40,922 bases of DNA from an uncultured Bacilli bacterium (GCA_934168005.1 CAKPMN010000007.1:1-40922); one strand, 5' to 3'. Numbered from the stretch's first letter, positions 24,405-32,597 are shown. Translations and numbers: made by a program. The notes: generated by a model not told the origin, from the letters alone.

Positions 24405-25187
24405 TTATCCCTCCAATATATTTTTACCTATTATGCATTCTTTATCATTCATTAGGTTTGGTGATGGGCTTATTCCTATTAATATTTTCTTTTTTACTTT
24501 TCCTTCTATTTCAATATGGTCTATTTCGTAACATTTTATAAGCGATTTTTTTATTATTGTATTAAACGGTACTAAAATATAGTTTTCTTCTTCTATTTCT
24601 TTTAATCTCTTTAATATTATTATTGGTCTATTTAAGTATGGATCTTTTAAGGTACATCCTGTATCTAGAAAAGCTTTTGTTTTTATTGTATCTTTATTTT
24701 TTAAGGTTATCGTTATATCATATTGTCCTCGATATTTCTTTTCTTTTGATACTTCTTTTATATATATATAAAGTATTATTGGGGTTAATATTATAATCAT
24801 TATTATATTGATACTATAACTATTATGATAAAATATTAATCCTTCTTGTTTATATGAAAAATTCATATTTAGAAAATACATGAATCCTCCTAAAAATATA
24901 CTTACTATATAAAGTGTTAGTGTTGTTGTTATAAAGTCTTTAATATTTATAAATCTAAATGATACTAGAATCATTATTATGCTTATTATTATCTTTAATA
25001 TAAAGAGTTCTAAGTTATTTATATTTATAAATAATAAAAATATTGATAACGCTCCTATAATTGATCCTAAGAAAATACCATATTTTCTTGTCTGTTTTTT
25101 TAATATTTTTTTTGTTGTAAATAAAAGTAAAAAGTCAAAAAAAAGATTTATTAGAAATATAACATCCAAATATATTTTCAAATTCAT
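24405..25187 (-). CDS. spoIIGA: SpoIIGA, pro-SigE processing protease
   Basis: Membrane aspartic protease that activates pro-SigE after the forespore signal. Residues 1-145 hold about five membrane helices. The cytosolic C-terminal domain carries the catalytic motif AFLDTGCTLKDP (Asp at about 175) and the late GISPSPN. B. subtilis SpoIIGA is 309 residues, so this is somewhat shorter (260). The ATG at 25187 is preceded by a modest GGGTG; a GTG directly before it is an alternative. Pairing with sigE makes the assignment firm. Confidence 0.9.
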   Translation of the reverse strand: MNLKIYLDVIFLINLFFDFLLLFTTKKILKKQTRKYGIFLGSIIGALSIFLLFININNLELFILKIIISIIMILVSFRFINIKDFITTTLTLYIVSIFLGGFMYFLNMNFSYKQEGLIFYHNSYSINIIMIIILTPIILYIYIKEVSKEKKYRGQYDITITLKNKDTIKTKAFLDTGCTLKDPYLNRPIIILKRLKEIEEENYILVPFNTIIKKSLIKCYEIDHIEIEGKVKKKILIGISPSPNLMNDKECIIGKNILEG

Positions 25188-25205
25188 CACCCATATACAT
25201 TATAA

Positions 25206-25235
25206 AAAAAAGACAAGTATAAACTTGTCGAATTA
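25206..25235 (-). terminator. Terminator of the DUF2628-like gene
   Basis: Stem GACAAGT/ACTTGTC with a 4-base loop, followed by eight T on the minus strand. Confidence 0.8.
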
Positions 25236-26399
25236 TTTTTTCATACATTCAAAAGAAGTGATTGATATATTATATATACAGTTATATGTCTCATAAGTTA
25301 GTTTTGAGCCATCTTGCATATTTCCTACTGAATCAAATGTTAGAGTTGCACTTTTTGGATATGTTTCTATCTCTTTTTCCTTATAAAAATTATCCATAAA
25401 TTCTCTACATGTTGTTGATTGTTTAGTTAATTTATAACCTGTTGTTAATTGCCATGTTGCACTTTCTTCAATTAGTGTACAAGATACATCTTTGCCATTT
25501 GTCGCCTTTAAAAATTGATATTTACTTGTATTTGAGTTTGACTCATTTATAAATTCTTCTATTTGATTTAAAAAATTATTTGCAGTTAATTCTATTTGAG
25601 TTTGTTCTACATCTTTTTTTGGAGCAAACAGATTTTTTATTAAATCTTTATTAAACATAGATATTGTAAGCATTATAAATACAAGAGAAGTTACTATAAA
25701 TAGTATTATAGCACCTAAAACTGATATAGTTCCGCCTTTTTTATTACATGTTGATTCTAGGTTTACATTATTGTTATCTTCTTTTATTAGTTTTATATCT
25801 ATTCTAGCAAAATACTTATATAACGGATTAAATACAAAGCCGTAAATAACTCCTAGTATTATTAATGGAATTATATTTTTTGTTAGGGATATTAGGATAA
25901 AGGAAGCTGCCACACTGATAAAACCCATAAAATACATTTTTCTATAATAGAAATATATTCCTCCGAATATACAGGCTGGTAAGTTAAAAATATTCTTTCT
26001 TAGTTTTTCATAATTATCCTGATAATAATTTCTTTCTAATGCTTCTAACCTATAATCTATAACTTCAGGCATTTTTGGTGTTATTTTTTTTACTTCTTGT
26101 TTAGGTTGCTCTACTTCTTGATATTTGTTAATTTCACTTGCAACTGTTTCATAGTCCATTGCATCTACTACTCCTGTTGATATTGATGGAATTTCACTTT
26201 CTAATGCTCCTCTTGTTATTTTTTTATTTTCACTTTCGAGCATTACTGGCATTTTATATGGTTCATTACCAAACTGATTAACTGGATTTTCGTTAGTTAT
26301 TTTTGGAACTTCTTTTTCTAATGACACATTTGGATTTATATTTATATCTTTGTTATCAAAATTCTCATCTGCATTAAATATTGATAGGTTATTATTCAT
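25233..26399 (-). CDS. DUF2628-like multi-pass membrane protein with an extracellular domain
   Basis: 388 residues of unknown function. Residues 1-130 are polar and disordered. Residues about 135-200 read KNIFNLPACIFGGIYFYYRKMYFMGFISV and match the DUF2628 pattern (a short motif before paired membrane helices). A further helix at about 230-250 (TISVLGAIILFIVTSLVFIML) leads to an extracellular domain of about 135 residues with four Cys, which may form two disulfides. It has its own terminator; the operon relation to spoIIGA is unlikely. Confidence 0.65.
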   Translation of the reverse strand: MNNNLSIFNADENFDNKDININPNVSLEKEVPKITNENPVNQFGNEPYKMPVMLESENKKITRGALESEIPSISTGVVDAMDYETVASEINKYQEVEQPKQEVKKITPKMPEVIDYRLEALERNYYQDNYEKLRKNIFNLPACIFGGIYFYYRKMYFMGFISVAASFILISLTKNIIPLIILGVIYGFVFNPLYKYFARIDIKLIKEDNNNVNLESTCNKKGGTISVLGAIILFIVTSLVFIMLTISMFNKDLIKNLFAPKKDVEQTQIELTANNFLNQIEEFINESNSNTSKYQFLKATNGKDVSCTLIEESATWQLTTGYKLTKQSTTCREFMDNFYKEKEIETYPKSATLTFDSVGNMQDGSKLTYETYNCIYNISITSFECMKK

Positions 26400-26435
26400 A
26401 TTATCACCTATTTTATTATAACATAATTTTTTAAA

Positions 26436-26467
26436 TTAAAAATAAGTTCTTATAGTGAACTTATTTT
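26436..26467 (-). terminator. yqeY terminator
   Basis: Arms AATAAGTTC/GAACTTATT with a 7-base loop and a T tract on the minus strand. The yqeY stop codon lies in the loop. Confidence 0.75.
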
Positions 26468-26890
26468 TTCTCTTACTTTTTTACTTACTAAAGACATATC
26501 TGCTTTTCCTTTTAGGCTTGATAATGCATTCATTATTTTGCCCATATCTGAAACTGCAGTTGGTTTTACTAATTCAAATGCTTCTTCTATTTTTTTATCA
26601 ATTTCTTCTTCTGATAATTGTTCTGGCATATATTCATTTAGAATAGCTATTTCTTTTTCTGTTTGTTCTATTAAATCATTTCTTGAAGCTTTTTTAAATT
26701 CTTCTATTGATTCTTTTCTTGTCTTTATTTGTTTAGATATAACTGCTACTACTTCATCATCTGTTAATTCAGCTTTCTTATTTAATTCTTCCATTTGCAT
26801 TGCGCCTTTTACCATTCTTATAACAGATAATTTTTCTTTATCTTGGGCTTTCATTGCTGCTTTTAAATCTTCTAATATTTGATTTCTCAT
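26450..26890 (-). CDS. yqeY: GatB/YqeY domain protein
   Basis: 146 residues, full-length YqeY family member; related to the tRNA-binding tail of GatB but of unsettled role. It begins RNQILEDLKAAMKAQDKEKLSVIRMVKGAM and contains LNEYMPEQLSEEEI and MGKIMNALSSLKGKADMSLVSKKVRE, all typical. It follows rpsU by 34 bases, with a hairpin between them. The rpsU-yqeY pair is widely conserved in Firmicutes. Confidence 0.95.
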   Translation of the reverse strand: MRNQILEDLKAAMKAQDKEKLSVIRMVKGAMQMEELNKKAELTDDEVVAVISKQIKTRKESIEEFKKASRNDLIEQTEKEIAILNEYMPEQLSEEEIDKKIEEAFELVKPTAVSDMGKIMNALSSLKGKADMSLVSKKVREKISSL

Positions 26891-26904
26891 AATGACCTCC
26901 TATG

Positions 26905-26927
26905 TAAAAAGAGTCATACGACTCTTA
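26905..26927 (-). terminator. Hairpin between rpsU and yqeY
   Basis: Stem AAGAGTC/GACTCTT with a 4-base loop and five T on the minus strand. It probably makes S21 more abundant than YqeY by partial termination. Confidence 0.7.
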
Positions 26928-27119
26928 ATATCTTTCTCTATTTCTCTTTCTAGAATTTTTTGTATTTTCTTTCTTTTCTAGTCTTCTTTTAACACCTGGT
27001 TTTAAGTATCCAGTCATTCTTTCACGAACTTGTTTTGAGGAACCATCTTTTGCATTTTTTTGTTTTAATGTTCTTAAGGCACCATCTACATTTCCATTTT
27101 TTACGATTACTGTAGCCAT
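26925..27119 (-). CDS. rpsU: 30S ribosomal protein S21
   Basis: 64 residues: MATVIVKNGNVDGALRTLKQ, then basic helices with VRERMTGYLKPGVKRRLEKK, typical of S21. It is slightly longer than B. subtilis S21 (57). A GGGAGGGA site precedes the ATG. Confidence 0.96.
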   Translation of the reverse strand: MATVIVKNGNVDGALRTLKQKNAKDGSSKQVRERMTGYLKPGVKRRLEKKENTKNSRKRNRERY

Positions 27120-27150
27120 ATCTGATCCCTCCCTTCTAACAACTGTATGT

Positions 27151-27180
27151 ATTATAACACAGTTTTTTTATATCTTTCAA
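27151..27180 (-). promoter_or_regulatory. rpsU promoter
   Basis: Minus strand: TTGAAA (27180-27175), 18-base spacer, perfect TATAAT (27156-27151). Confidence 0.7.
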
Positions 27181-27204
27181 GCTTTTTTATTTGATTTTAC
27201 TAGA

Positions 27205-28248
27205 TTATTCGAAGTAATTTAGTTTCATTGCTCTTTTTACTTCTTTTAATGTTTCACTAGCATACTTTCTTGCTTCTTTTGTTCCTTCTTCTAGAATACG
27301 ATATACTTCATCGATGTTTTCTTCATATTTTTTTCTTCTATTACGTATTGGTGTTAGTTCTTCTTCTAATATTTGAAATAAAAATTTCTTTATTAGCATA
27401 TCTCCTACTCCACCTTTTTTATAATGTTCTTTTAAATCATCTAGATTTTTATATTGATTTAAGTATTTTGCAAATGAGTCTTCTTTTACAAATACATCTA
27501 GGTATGTAAATACTACGTTTCCTTCTACTTTTCCTGGAGATTCTACCTTTATATGATCTGGATCTGTATACATTGAGAATACTTTTCTTTTTACTTCTTC
27601 TGTATCGTCTGATAGATAAATACAGTTACCTAGACTTTTACTCATTTTACTTTTTCCATCTATTCCTATTAACCTATAACATTTTTCATCATCTGGTAGT
27701 TTTGCAGTAGGTTCTATTAGTGTTTCTCCATAGATTGAGTTAAACTTACGAACTATTTCTCTTGCTTGTTCTATCATTGGAAGTTGATCGTCACCTACTG
27801 GTACGATATTTGCTTTAAACGCTGTTATATCTGCAGTTTGAGATACTGGGTATGTAAAAAATCCAGCTGGTATTGATTCATTAAAACCTTTTTGTTCTAT
27901 TTCTGCTTTTACTGTTGGATTTCTATGTAATCTTGCGATTGTAACTAAATTCATATAGTAAAAAGTTAATTCAGTAAGTTCTGGTATCATTGATTGAATA
28001 AATATGGTTACCTTAGTTGGATCTAGGCCTACAGCTAAGTAATCTAATGCTACTTCTGTTATGTTTTTTCTAACTTTATCTGGATTATCAAAGTTATCAG
28101 TTAATGCTTGAGCGTCTGCTATAAAAACAAACATTTTGTCATAGTTTCCTTCATTTTGCATTAGTACTCTATTTTTAAGTGACCCAACATAATGTCCTAA
28201 ATGTAATTTTCCTGTTGGTCTATCTCCTGTTAAAATTCTATTTTGCAT
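27205..28248 (-). CDS. trpS: Tryptophanyl-tRNA synthetase
   Basis: Class I aminoacyl-tRNA synthetase that charges tRNA-Trp. The HIGH-type motif is in RPTGKLHLGHYVGS near the N-terminus; the KMSKS motif is KMSKSLGN in the second half. 347 residues from the ATG at 28248, which has an AAGGGAAG site 8 bases upstream; an ATG 6 bases earlier is too close to it. Its 5' end overlaps the PLC-like gene by 11 bases, so the two are co-transcribed. No T-box leader is seen. Confidence 0.97.
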   Translation of the reverse strand: MQNRILTGDRPTGKLHLGHYVGSLKNRVLMQNEGNYDKMFVFIADAQALTDNFDNPDKVRKNITEVALDYLAVGLDPTKVTIFIQSMIPELTELTFYYMNLVTIARLHRNPTVKAEIEQKGFNESIPAGFFTYPVSQTADITAFKANIVPVGDDQLPMIEQAREIVRKFNSIYGETLIEPTAKLPDDEKCYRLIGIDGKSKMSKSLGNCIYLSDDTEEVKRKVFSMYTDPDHIKVESPGKVEGNVVFTYLDVFVKEDSFAKYLNQYKNLDDLKEHYKKGGVGDMLIKKFLFQILEEELTPIRNRRKKYEENIDEVYRILEEGTKEARKYASETLKEVKRAMKLNYFE

Positions 28249-29029
28249 AGACATCTTCCCTTCTTTTGTTATTATAGCATAATTTGATTTCTTTTAAAAT
28301 ATAACCATATTCTTTAGCTATATTATCAAAAACTTTATCTATAAAATTATAGATTTCCTCTATATCAAAAATTTTTAATTCTTCTTTTTGTTTTTCTCTA
28401 GTTATTAGTTCTTCTAATTTTTCTATTTCATAATTAATATTTGTTCCTCTTATTTCTTCTACTTTAATATCTATTTTTTTACTTAACTTTAATAGATATT
28501 TATCTAATTTTATATTATATTTTTCTATTATATATGGGTTTATTCTCTCGTATTCTTTATATAAACTTGATCTATTTTGTTTTCCAAAGAATATTCTTGT
28601 TGATAATATTTCTTTTGTTTTTGAAATCATTACATAAGAGGCTTTATCTTTTGATTCGGTTTTATTTTTATCTTCATCATAAAAGGTTATCTTTTTTGAT
28701 AGTACATATTTAAAATAATAATAATCCGTATACAAGTGAACTAAATATGCGAATACTAATATGTCTTTTTTTGACTCTTCTTCATATTTATTTAAAAATA
28801 GATTCATATCTGGATATGATAGTGTTCTATTTAAATCTTTTCTAAAATGATTTATATTCTTTTCTGTTTGAACTTTTTTTCTATATTCTATATCATCTTG
28901 TGAACCTTTATATTTTTTAGAATCTGGCATTATTGTTCCCAAGTAGAATAGCTGTTCTTCCTTTTTATTTAAATCTAACTTTTGTATCATTTTTTTAGCT
29001 ACTGTTAGATGTATCATCAATGATGGCAT
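28238..29029 (-). CDS. Zinc-dependent phospholipase C-like (PF00882-type) protein
   Basis: 263 residues. The N-terminus MPSLMIHLTVAKKMI with FYLGTIMPDS, then NHF and FAYLVHLYTDYYYF, gives the His/Asp pattern of the zinc-dependent phospholipase C-like fold (HxxxA, GxxxPD, HxxTDxxY). Such proteins without a signal peptide are common in Firmicutes and their substrates are unknown. Start: the fifth codon of the open frame, because GGGTGA lies 4-5 bases before this ATG. It overlaps trpS. Confidence 0.6.
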   Translation of the reverse strand: MPSLMIHLTVAKKMIQKLDLNKKEEQLFYLGTIMPDSKKYKGSQDDIEYRKKVQTEKNINHFRKDLNRTLSYPDMNLFLNKYEEESKKDILVFAYLVHLYTDYYYFKYVLSKKITFYDEDKNKTESKDKASYVMISKTKEILSTRIFFGKQNRSSLYKEYERINPYIIEKYNIKLDKYLLKLSKKIDIKVEEIRGTNINYEIEKLEELITREKQKEELKIFDIEEIYNFIDKVFDNIAKEYGYILKEIKLCYNNKRREDVYAK

Positions 29030-29052
29030 AAAATCACCCATTTCATTATAAC

Positions 29053-29081
29053 AAAAAGCAGTTTGAATTTAAACTGCTTTT
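29053..29081 (-). terminator. Terminator of the bacteriocin-like peptide genes
   Basis: Arms AAAAGCAGTTT/AAACTGCTTTT with a 6-base loop, followed by TG and T-rich sequence on the minus strand; it lies 5 bases beyond the last peptide's stop. Confidence 0.75.
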
Positions 29082-29085
29082 CTAT

Positions 29086-29244
29086 TTAGCAAAAGTTTTT
29101 TGATCTTCCTCTTCTTATTGCGGAGCCTAGGCTTCTACCAAGTTCTAATAAAAATGTTGCTCCTTTAATAAAATTATTAATCATTGCGGCAGAAATGGCT
29201 CCTCCTATTATTTGTTTTTGTTCTTCTTCTTTTAGTTGTTGCAT
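29086..29244 (-). CDS. Bacteriocin-like peptide B with double-Gly leader
   Basis: 52-residue ORF. The 15-residue leader MQQLKEEEQKQIIGG has Leu at -12, Glu at -8, Ile at -4 and Gly-Gly at -2/-1, as in substrates of C39 peptidases. The predicted 37-residue mature peptide begins AISAAMINNF, is Ala/Gly-rich, contains a GRSLG (GxxxG) motif and a basic stretch (RRGR), and ends in Cys. These are class IIb two-peptide bacteriocin traits. It overlaps the preceding peptide gene by 13 bases and has no strong ribosome site, which suggests coupled translation. Confidence 0.75.
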   Translation of the reverse strand: MQQLKEEEQKQIIGGAISAAMINNFIKGATFLLELGRSLGSAIRRGRSKNFC

Positions 29245-29372
29245 TTTAATGGTCTCACGTATCCGTCGATGATTCCAATCAAAAATGTTAATATGCCAGC
29301 TACTGAAAACATTCTAGCTAGACTATAACCTGCTACTATATTTTTTTCTTCTTCTATTGTTAGTTGTTTCAT
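29232..29372 (-). CDS. Bacteriocin-like peptide A with Ala-Gly leader
   Basis: 46-residue ORF. The 15-residue leader MKQLTIEEEKNIVAG aligns with that of peptide B (Leu at -12, Glu at -8, Ile at -4) but ends Ala-Gly. The predicted mature peptide has 31 residues, starts YSLARMFSVAG, is hydrophobic and contains GIIDG (GxxxG), then a single Cys near the end. An AAAGGA ribosome site lies about 6 bases before the ATG. It is 11 bases after the 18-residue ORF and directly downstream of the C39 ABC exporter gene, which is the natural processing partner. Confidence 0.75.
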   Translation of the reverse strand: MKQLTIEEEKNIVAGYSLARMFSVAGILTFLIGIIDGYVRPLKCNN

Positions 29373-29383
29373 AATTATCCTTT

Positions 29384-29440
29384 CTATAACATTGACATTA
29401 TAAGTACTTTAAGTATTCTTCTTAGTATTACTCTAAACAT
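29384..29440 (-). CDS. 18-residue cationic hydrophobic mini-ORF
   Basis: MFRVILRRILKVLIMSML, ending TAG. A strong AAAGGAGA ribosome site lies 6-8 bases before the ATG. It overlaps the last codons of the exporter gene by 13 bases in another frame. With five basic residues, none acidic, and otherwise hydrophobic sequence it resembles short membrane-active or toxin-like peptides. It has no leader motif. It could instead be a leader ORF that couples translation of the next peptides. Whether it is translated cannot be told from the sequence. Confidence 0.4.
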   Translation of the reverse strand: MFRVILRRILKVLIMSML

Positions 29441-31422
29441 TTCTGTTCTCCTTTCTTAAGCTGTCCTTGTTCTGTTAAATATACTTTCCTATTAAACAAA
29501 TCGTTTAGATTTTCTCTATGCGTTACTGTAACAATTATTTTATCACTATAGTTATCTAATATTTTTTTCATTATCTTTTTTTCTTCTATTTCACTTATTT
29601 GATTTAAAGCTTCATCAAATAAGAAGACATCTGTATCATTTAATAAGGCTCTTGCTAAATTTATCTTTTGCATTTCACCACTTGATAAATAATCAATGTC
29701 AATTCTTTCTTTTAAGTCTTTAAGATTAGTTATATCTAATACTTTTTCTAACTTTTCTTTATCTATATTTCTATTAAATAGTATGTTTTCTAATACTGTT
29801 GAATCTATTAAAAAAGGAATTGATGATATATAAGTTATTCTTTTATTATATTTTTGGCTTATAGGGGTATTGTTGACTTTTATGTTTTTAGCTTCTATAT
29901 CTCCTTTTATCATATGCATTAGAGTTGTTTTTCCTATGCCACTTTTTCCTCTTAGAAGAACTTTGTCTTTCTTATTTAACTTTATACTTATATTTTTTAA
30001 ATATTTAAATCCTTCTAACCTACTGTTTTTTAAGCTTATGTTTTCGATTTTTTCATTTTTTATTTTTTTATACTTAAATGACGTGTGATTTTCTAGCATC
30101 ACCTTTATTTTAGCTGATGTGATTGCTAAATTTAAATATTGTTTTATATTTTCTTCTAGAACTTGTAATAATTGGTATGACATAAAAACTTCTTCTAAAG
30201 TAAGTACATTTCTATTAAATAGAATTACTAAATATGTAAGCATTGAAAGTAAAAATAATTTATTTGGTAATATAATCATATTGTTTTGAAATAATAATTT
30301 TTTTATATATTTTATTGTATCTTGTTTAAAGTTAGATTCATTTGTTATAACATAGTTACTTATTTCTTTTTCTAGATTCATATTTCTTATTTGATCTATG
30401 TTTTCTTTAATATTTATTTCTCTATTTGCCATTATGTTTTCTTTTTGTTGATAGACTTTTTTATTTATTTCAACTTTTTCTATTATATATTTTGTAGTTA
30501 TTGTTTCTATTATAAAGTAAAGGGGTATGAATATGAAGGGTTTGTAGATTATTATAAGTATTAAATATAAAATTATAGTTAATGGCAAATATAACATGAT
30601 AAATAAATGTTTTTCTATGAAATATTTAGATATTTCTTCTGACTGCCTTAAAGATAATATAAGTACATCTTTTTTTCCAGATATCAAGGATGTATAAGGA
30701 GAGAATAAAATATCATTCCAGATGTTTTTCTTCATTTTTTCTTCTAAATCTAATTGTAGTTCTACTACCTTTTTATTTTCTATAAATTCTAAAACTATTT
30801 TAATTATTAAAAGGACTACGCTTATTATAAATACAAGAAAGAGAAGATGTAATTTTATTTTCAAGTAAACATATACAAGTATCGTTGATAGTAATTCTAG
30901 TTGTAATAATATAAATGATACCAGAGTTAATTTTGTAAGTTTATGCTTTTCTCTTTTTATATATTCTTTTTCAAAAGCTTTTGGAGTATATTTTTTCTTT
31001 TTGGAAAGGGACTTTGTACTATTCATAAATAGTATATTATTTGTAGAAAGCTCTTTAAACGCTTGCTTTGTTATTTTTTCTAATGTACCTTTACTTGGAT
31101 CAACTATCGTTAGCATTTTATCTATTTTATATACTACTATATAGTGATAATAATTATTTATTTTTACATGGGCTATGAATGGGATTGTTATTTTTTTATT
31201 TAAAAATTCATCATCTATATGGTAAGCTATTGCAGTTAATCCTAATACTTCTGCGGCTTTTTTTAAGTTATAAAAAGTTGTTCCTTTGTTACTTGTTTTT
31301 GTTAGCTTTCTTATATTTTCTAAAGTCTCAAATCCTTTATAATATTTTAAAATCATTTGTAAGCATGTTGGACCACAATCGTAAGAAGTTTGTTGCTGAA
31401 CTTTTGGATAGATATTTTTCAC
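29428..31422 (-). CDS. Peptidase-containing ABC exporter (C39, bacteriocin type)
   Basis: Exporter that cuts off double-glycine leaders and pumps out the mature peptide. N-terminal peptidase C39: catalytic Cys16 in YDCGPTC, His93 in YYHYIVVYK, Asp108 in VDPS. Membrane domain at about 150-420 with five or six hydrophobic segments. ABC domain: Walker A RGKSGIGKTT, signature LSSGEMQKINLARAL, Walker B DVFLFDEAL, and late TVTHRENL. 664 residues, a little shorter than LagD/LcnC-type proteins (about 710-720). The start is GTG at 31422; its AGGAG site abuts the GTG, so the true start may differ. First gene of the peptide locus. Confidence 0.93.
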   Translation of the reverse strand: MKNIYPKVQQQTSYDCGPTCLQMILKYYKGFETLENIRKLTKTSNKGTTFYNLKKAAEVLGLTAIAYHIDDEFLNKKITIPFIAHVKINNYYHYIVVYKIDKMLTIVDPSKGTLEKITKQAFKELSTNNILFMNSTKSLSKKKKYTPKAFEKEYIKREKHKLTKLTLVSFILLQLELLSTILVYVYLKIKLHLLFLVFIISVVLLIIKIVLEFIENKKVVELQLDLEEKMKKNIWNDILFSPYTSLISGKKDVLILSLRQSEEISKYFIEKHLFIMLYLPLTIILYLILIIIYKPFIFIPLYFIIETITTKYIIEKVEINKKVYQQKENIMANREINIKENIDQIRNMNLEKEISNYVITNESNFKQDTIKYIKKLLFQNNMIILPNKLFLLSMLTYLVILFNRNVLTLEEVFMSYQLLQVLEENIKQYLNLAITSAKIKVMLENHTSFKYKKIKNEKIENISLKNSRLEGFKYLKNISIKLNKKDKVLLRGKSGIGKTTLMHMIKGDIEAKNIKVNNTPISQKYNKRITYISSIPFLIDSTVLENILFNRNIDKEKLEKVLDITNLKDLKERIDIDYLSSGEMQKINLARALLNDTDVFLFDEALNQISEIEEKKIMKKILDNYSDKIIVTVTHRENLNDLFNRKVYLTEQGQLKKGEQKCLE

Positions 31423-31470
31423 CTCCTCACTATTAACATACTTTTTTTAATATGTAATTCCTTTTAAAAA

Positions 31471-31499
31471 GTAAAAAAAAATAACTTTTTAGTTATTTT
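31471..31499 (-). terminator. rsmD terminator
   Basis: Arms AAAATAACT/AGTTATTTT around a 4-base loop, with nine T on the minus strand. It also separates rsmD from the exporter gene. Confidence 0.8.
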
Positions 31500-32010
31500 T
31501 ATAGATACTTACTGTTTTGTGACCATATTTTTTTTCTTTTATTAGAGGATATGGCGATATAAATTTTTCTTGTTCGTATTCACATACTACTATTCCATTT
31601 TCTTTAAGTATTTCTCTTTCTTTTATTATATTTAATGATTTATTGATATAATTAGCGTGGTATGGAGGATCTAGCAATATAATATCAAATTTATCTTCTG
31701 TTTCTTTTAGGTATTTATTATAATCTTTTTTTACTATTATTGCCCCTTTTATATCTTTTGTGTTCTCTTTTAATGTTCGTATTGGAATTTCTTCTCTATC
31801 TACAAATACGCATGTTTTTGCTTTATTTGATAGTGCTTCTATTCCAAGAGCTCCACTTCCTGCGAATAAATCTAGAACTTTACTATCTTCTAGATATGGG
31901 TTAATAGTCGCGAAAAGAGATTCTTTTACTCTTGACATTGTTGGTCTTGTTCCTTCTATATCAAAACCTTTTAATTTTTTTCCTTTATATATTCCTGAAA
32001 TTACATACAT
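31489..32010 (-). CDS. rsmD: 16S rRNA (guanine966-N2)-methyltransferase RsmD
   Basis: SAM-dependent methylase of 16S rRNA, 173 residues. N-terminus ISGIYKGKKL with RPTMSRVKESLFATI, SAM motif VLDLFAGSGALGIEALS, catalytic DPPY in DIILLDPPYHANY, all typical. It lies 27 bases after the ylbE-like gene on the same strand; in B. subtilis ylbD-ylbE-ylbF-ylbG-ylbH(rsmD) run in the same order, here without ylbF and ylbG. Confidence 0.96.
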   Translation of the reverse strand: MYVISGIYKGKKLKGFDIEGTRPTMSRVKESLFATINPYLEDSKVLDLFAGSGALGIEALSNKAKTCVFVDREEIPIRTLKENTKDIKGAIIVKKDYNKYLKETEDKFDIILLDPPYHANYINKSLNIIKEREILKENGIVVCEYEQEKFISPYPLIKEKKYGHKTVSIYKNN

Positions 32011-32037
32011 AATATCACCATTATTATTTTATCATAC

Positions 32038-32259
32038 TTATTTTAATGTTGAAATAACATTTTCAAACATTTCTATTGTATCTAAAGCATTTTTTATCCT
32101 ATCTTGTAAGTTTTGTCTTTGCATGTCTTTTACTTCTTTTTCAAAGTCTTTAAAATATTTATCACTTCTATTTAAATACTTATACCATAGTGAATTGTGA
32201 TGTAGGTAATTTAGATAATCGTTATTTTCTTTAATTTTATAAATTAGTTCTATACTCAT
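32038..32259 (-). CDS. ylbE: YlbE-like protein
   Basis: 73 residues. It fits the YlbE-like family: an internal W-Y-[RK]-x-L-x-R segment (SLWYKYLNRS) and a Asp-Arg near the middle of the C-terminal helix (NLQDRIKNALDTIEMFENVISTL). Its ATG shares one base with the TAA of the ylbD-like gene (TAATG). Gene order ylbD-ylbE-rsmD supports the assignment. Function unknown in Bacillus. Confidence 0.7.
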   Translation of the reverse strand: MSIELIYKIKENNDYLNYLHHNSLWYKYLNRSDKYFKDFEKEVKDMQRQNLQDRIKNALDTIEMFENVISTLK

Positions 32260-32597
32260 TAATCTTCAAAGTGTTTATACATAGGTCTTGGCTCATATGT
32301 CTTTGTTTGTTTATTATCTCCAAGATCCTGTAATACTCCTATTACTCTTTGGACACTATTTATATTTTCTTCTATGGCACTATAGTCAACAGTTTTTAAC
32401 CATGTTAGTACATCTTTAAATGATGATACTGACTCTTTTTTTTCAGGTTTAGTTCCTATATATGGCTTCCACACTTCTTCTTTTTCTCCATACAAATCGT
32501 ATAATTCGTATAGGTTTTGCCATGTTGTTTCTCCGTTTCTTACATGTTCTGCCATTTTAGGATTTTGTTTTACAAAGTTTTTAAAATCCTCTTTCAT
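32259..32597 (-). CDS. ylbD: YlbD-like (putative spore coat) protein
   Basis: 112 residues. It resembles the YlbD coat family: FKNFVKQNPKMAEHVRNGETTWQNLYELYDLYGEKEEVWKPYIG follows the family's F-x-x-F-V-K-x-x-P ... V-R-x-G-x-x-x-W-Q pattern. Only sporulating Bacilli are known to carry it, where it is described as a putative coat protein. AGGTGA ribosome site before the ATG. Precedes the ylbE-like gene with a one-base overlap. Confidence 0.7.
   Translation of the reverse strand: MKEDFKNFVKQNPKMAEHVRNGETTWQNLYELYDLYGEKEEVWKPYIGTKPEKKESVSSFKDVLTWLKTVDYSAIEENINSVQRVIGVLQDLGDNKQTKTYEPRPMYKHFED

Noticed and set aside
27120..27204. A T-box or other tRNA-dependent leader for trpS
   Set aside because: This stretch lies after trpS and holds the rpsU promoter. 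Upstream of trpS the PLC-like gene overlaps it, leaving no room for a leader.
29042..29427. Treating the stretch as an empty intergenic region
   Set aside because: Reading it on the minus strand shows three small ORFs, two with double-glycine leaders, and a terminator.
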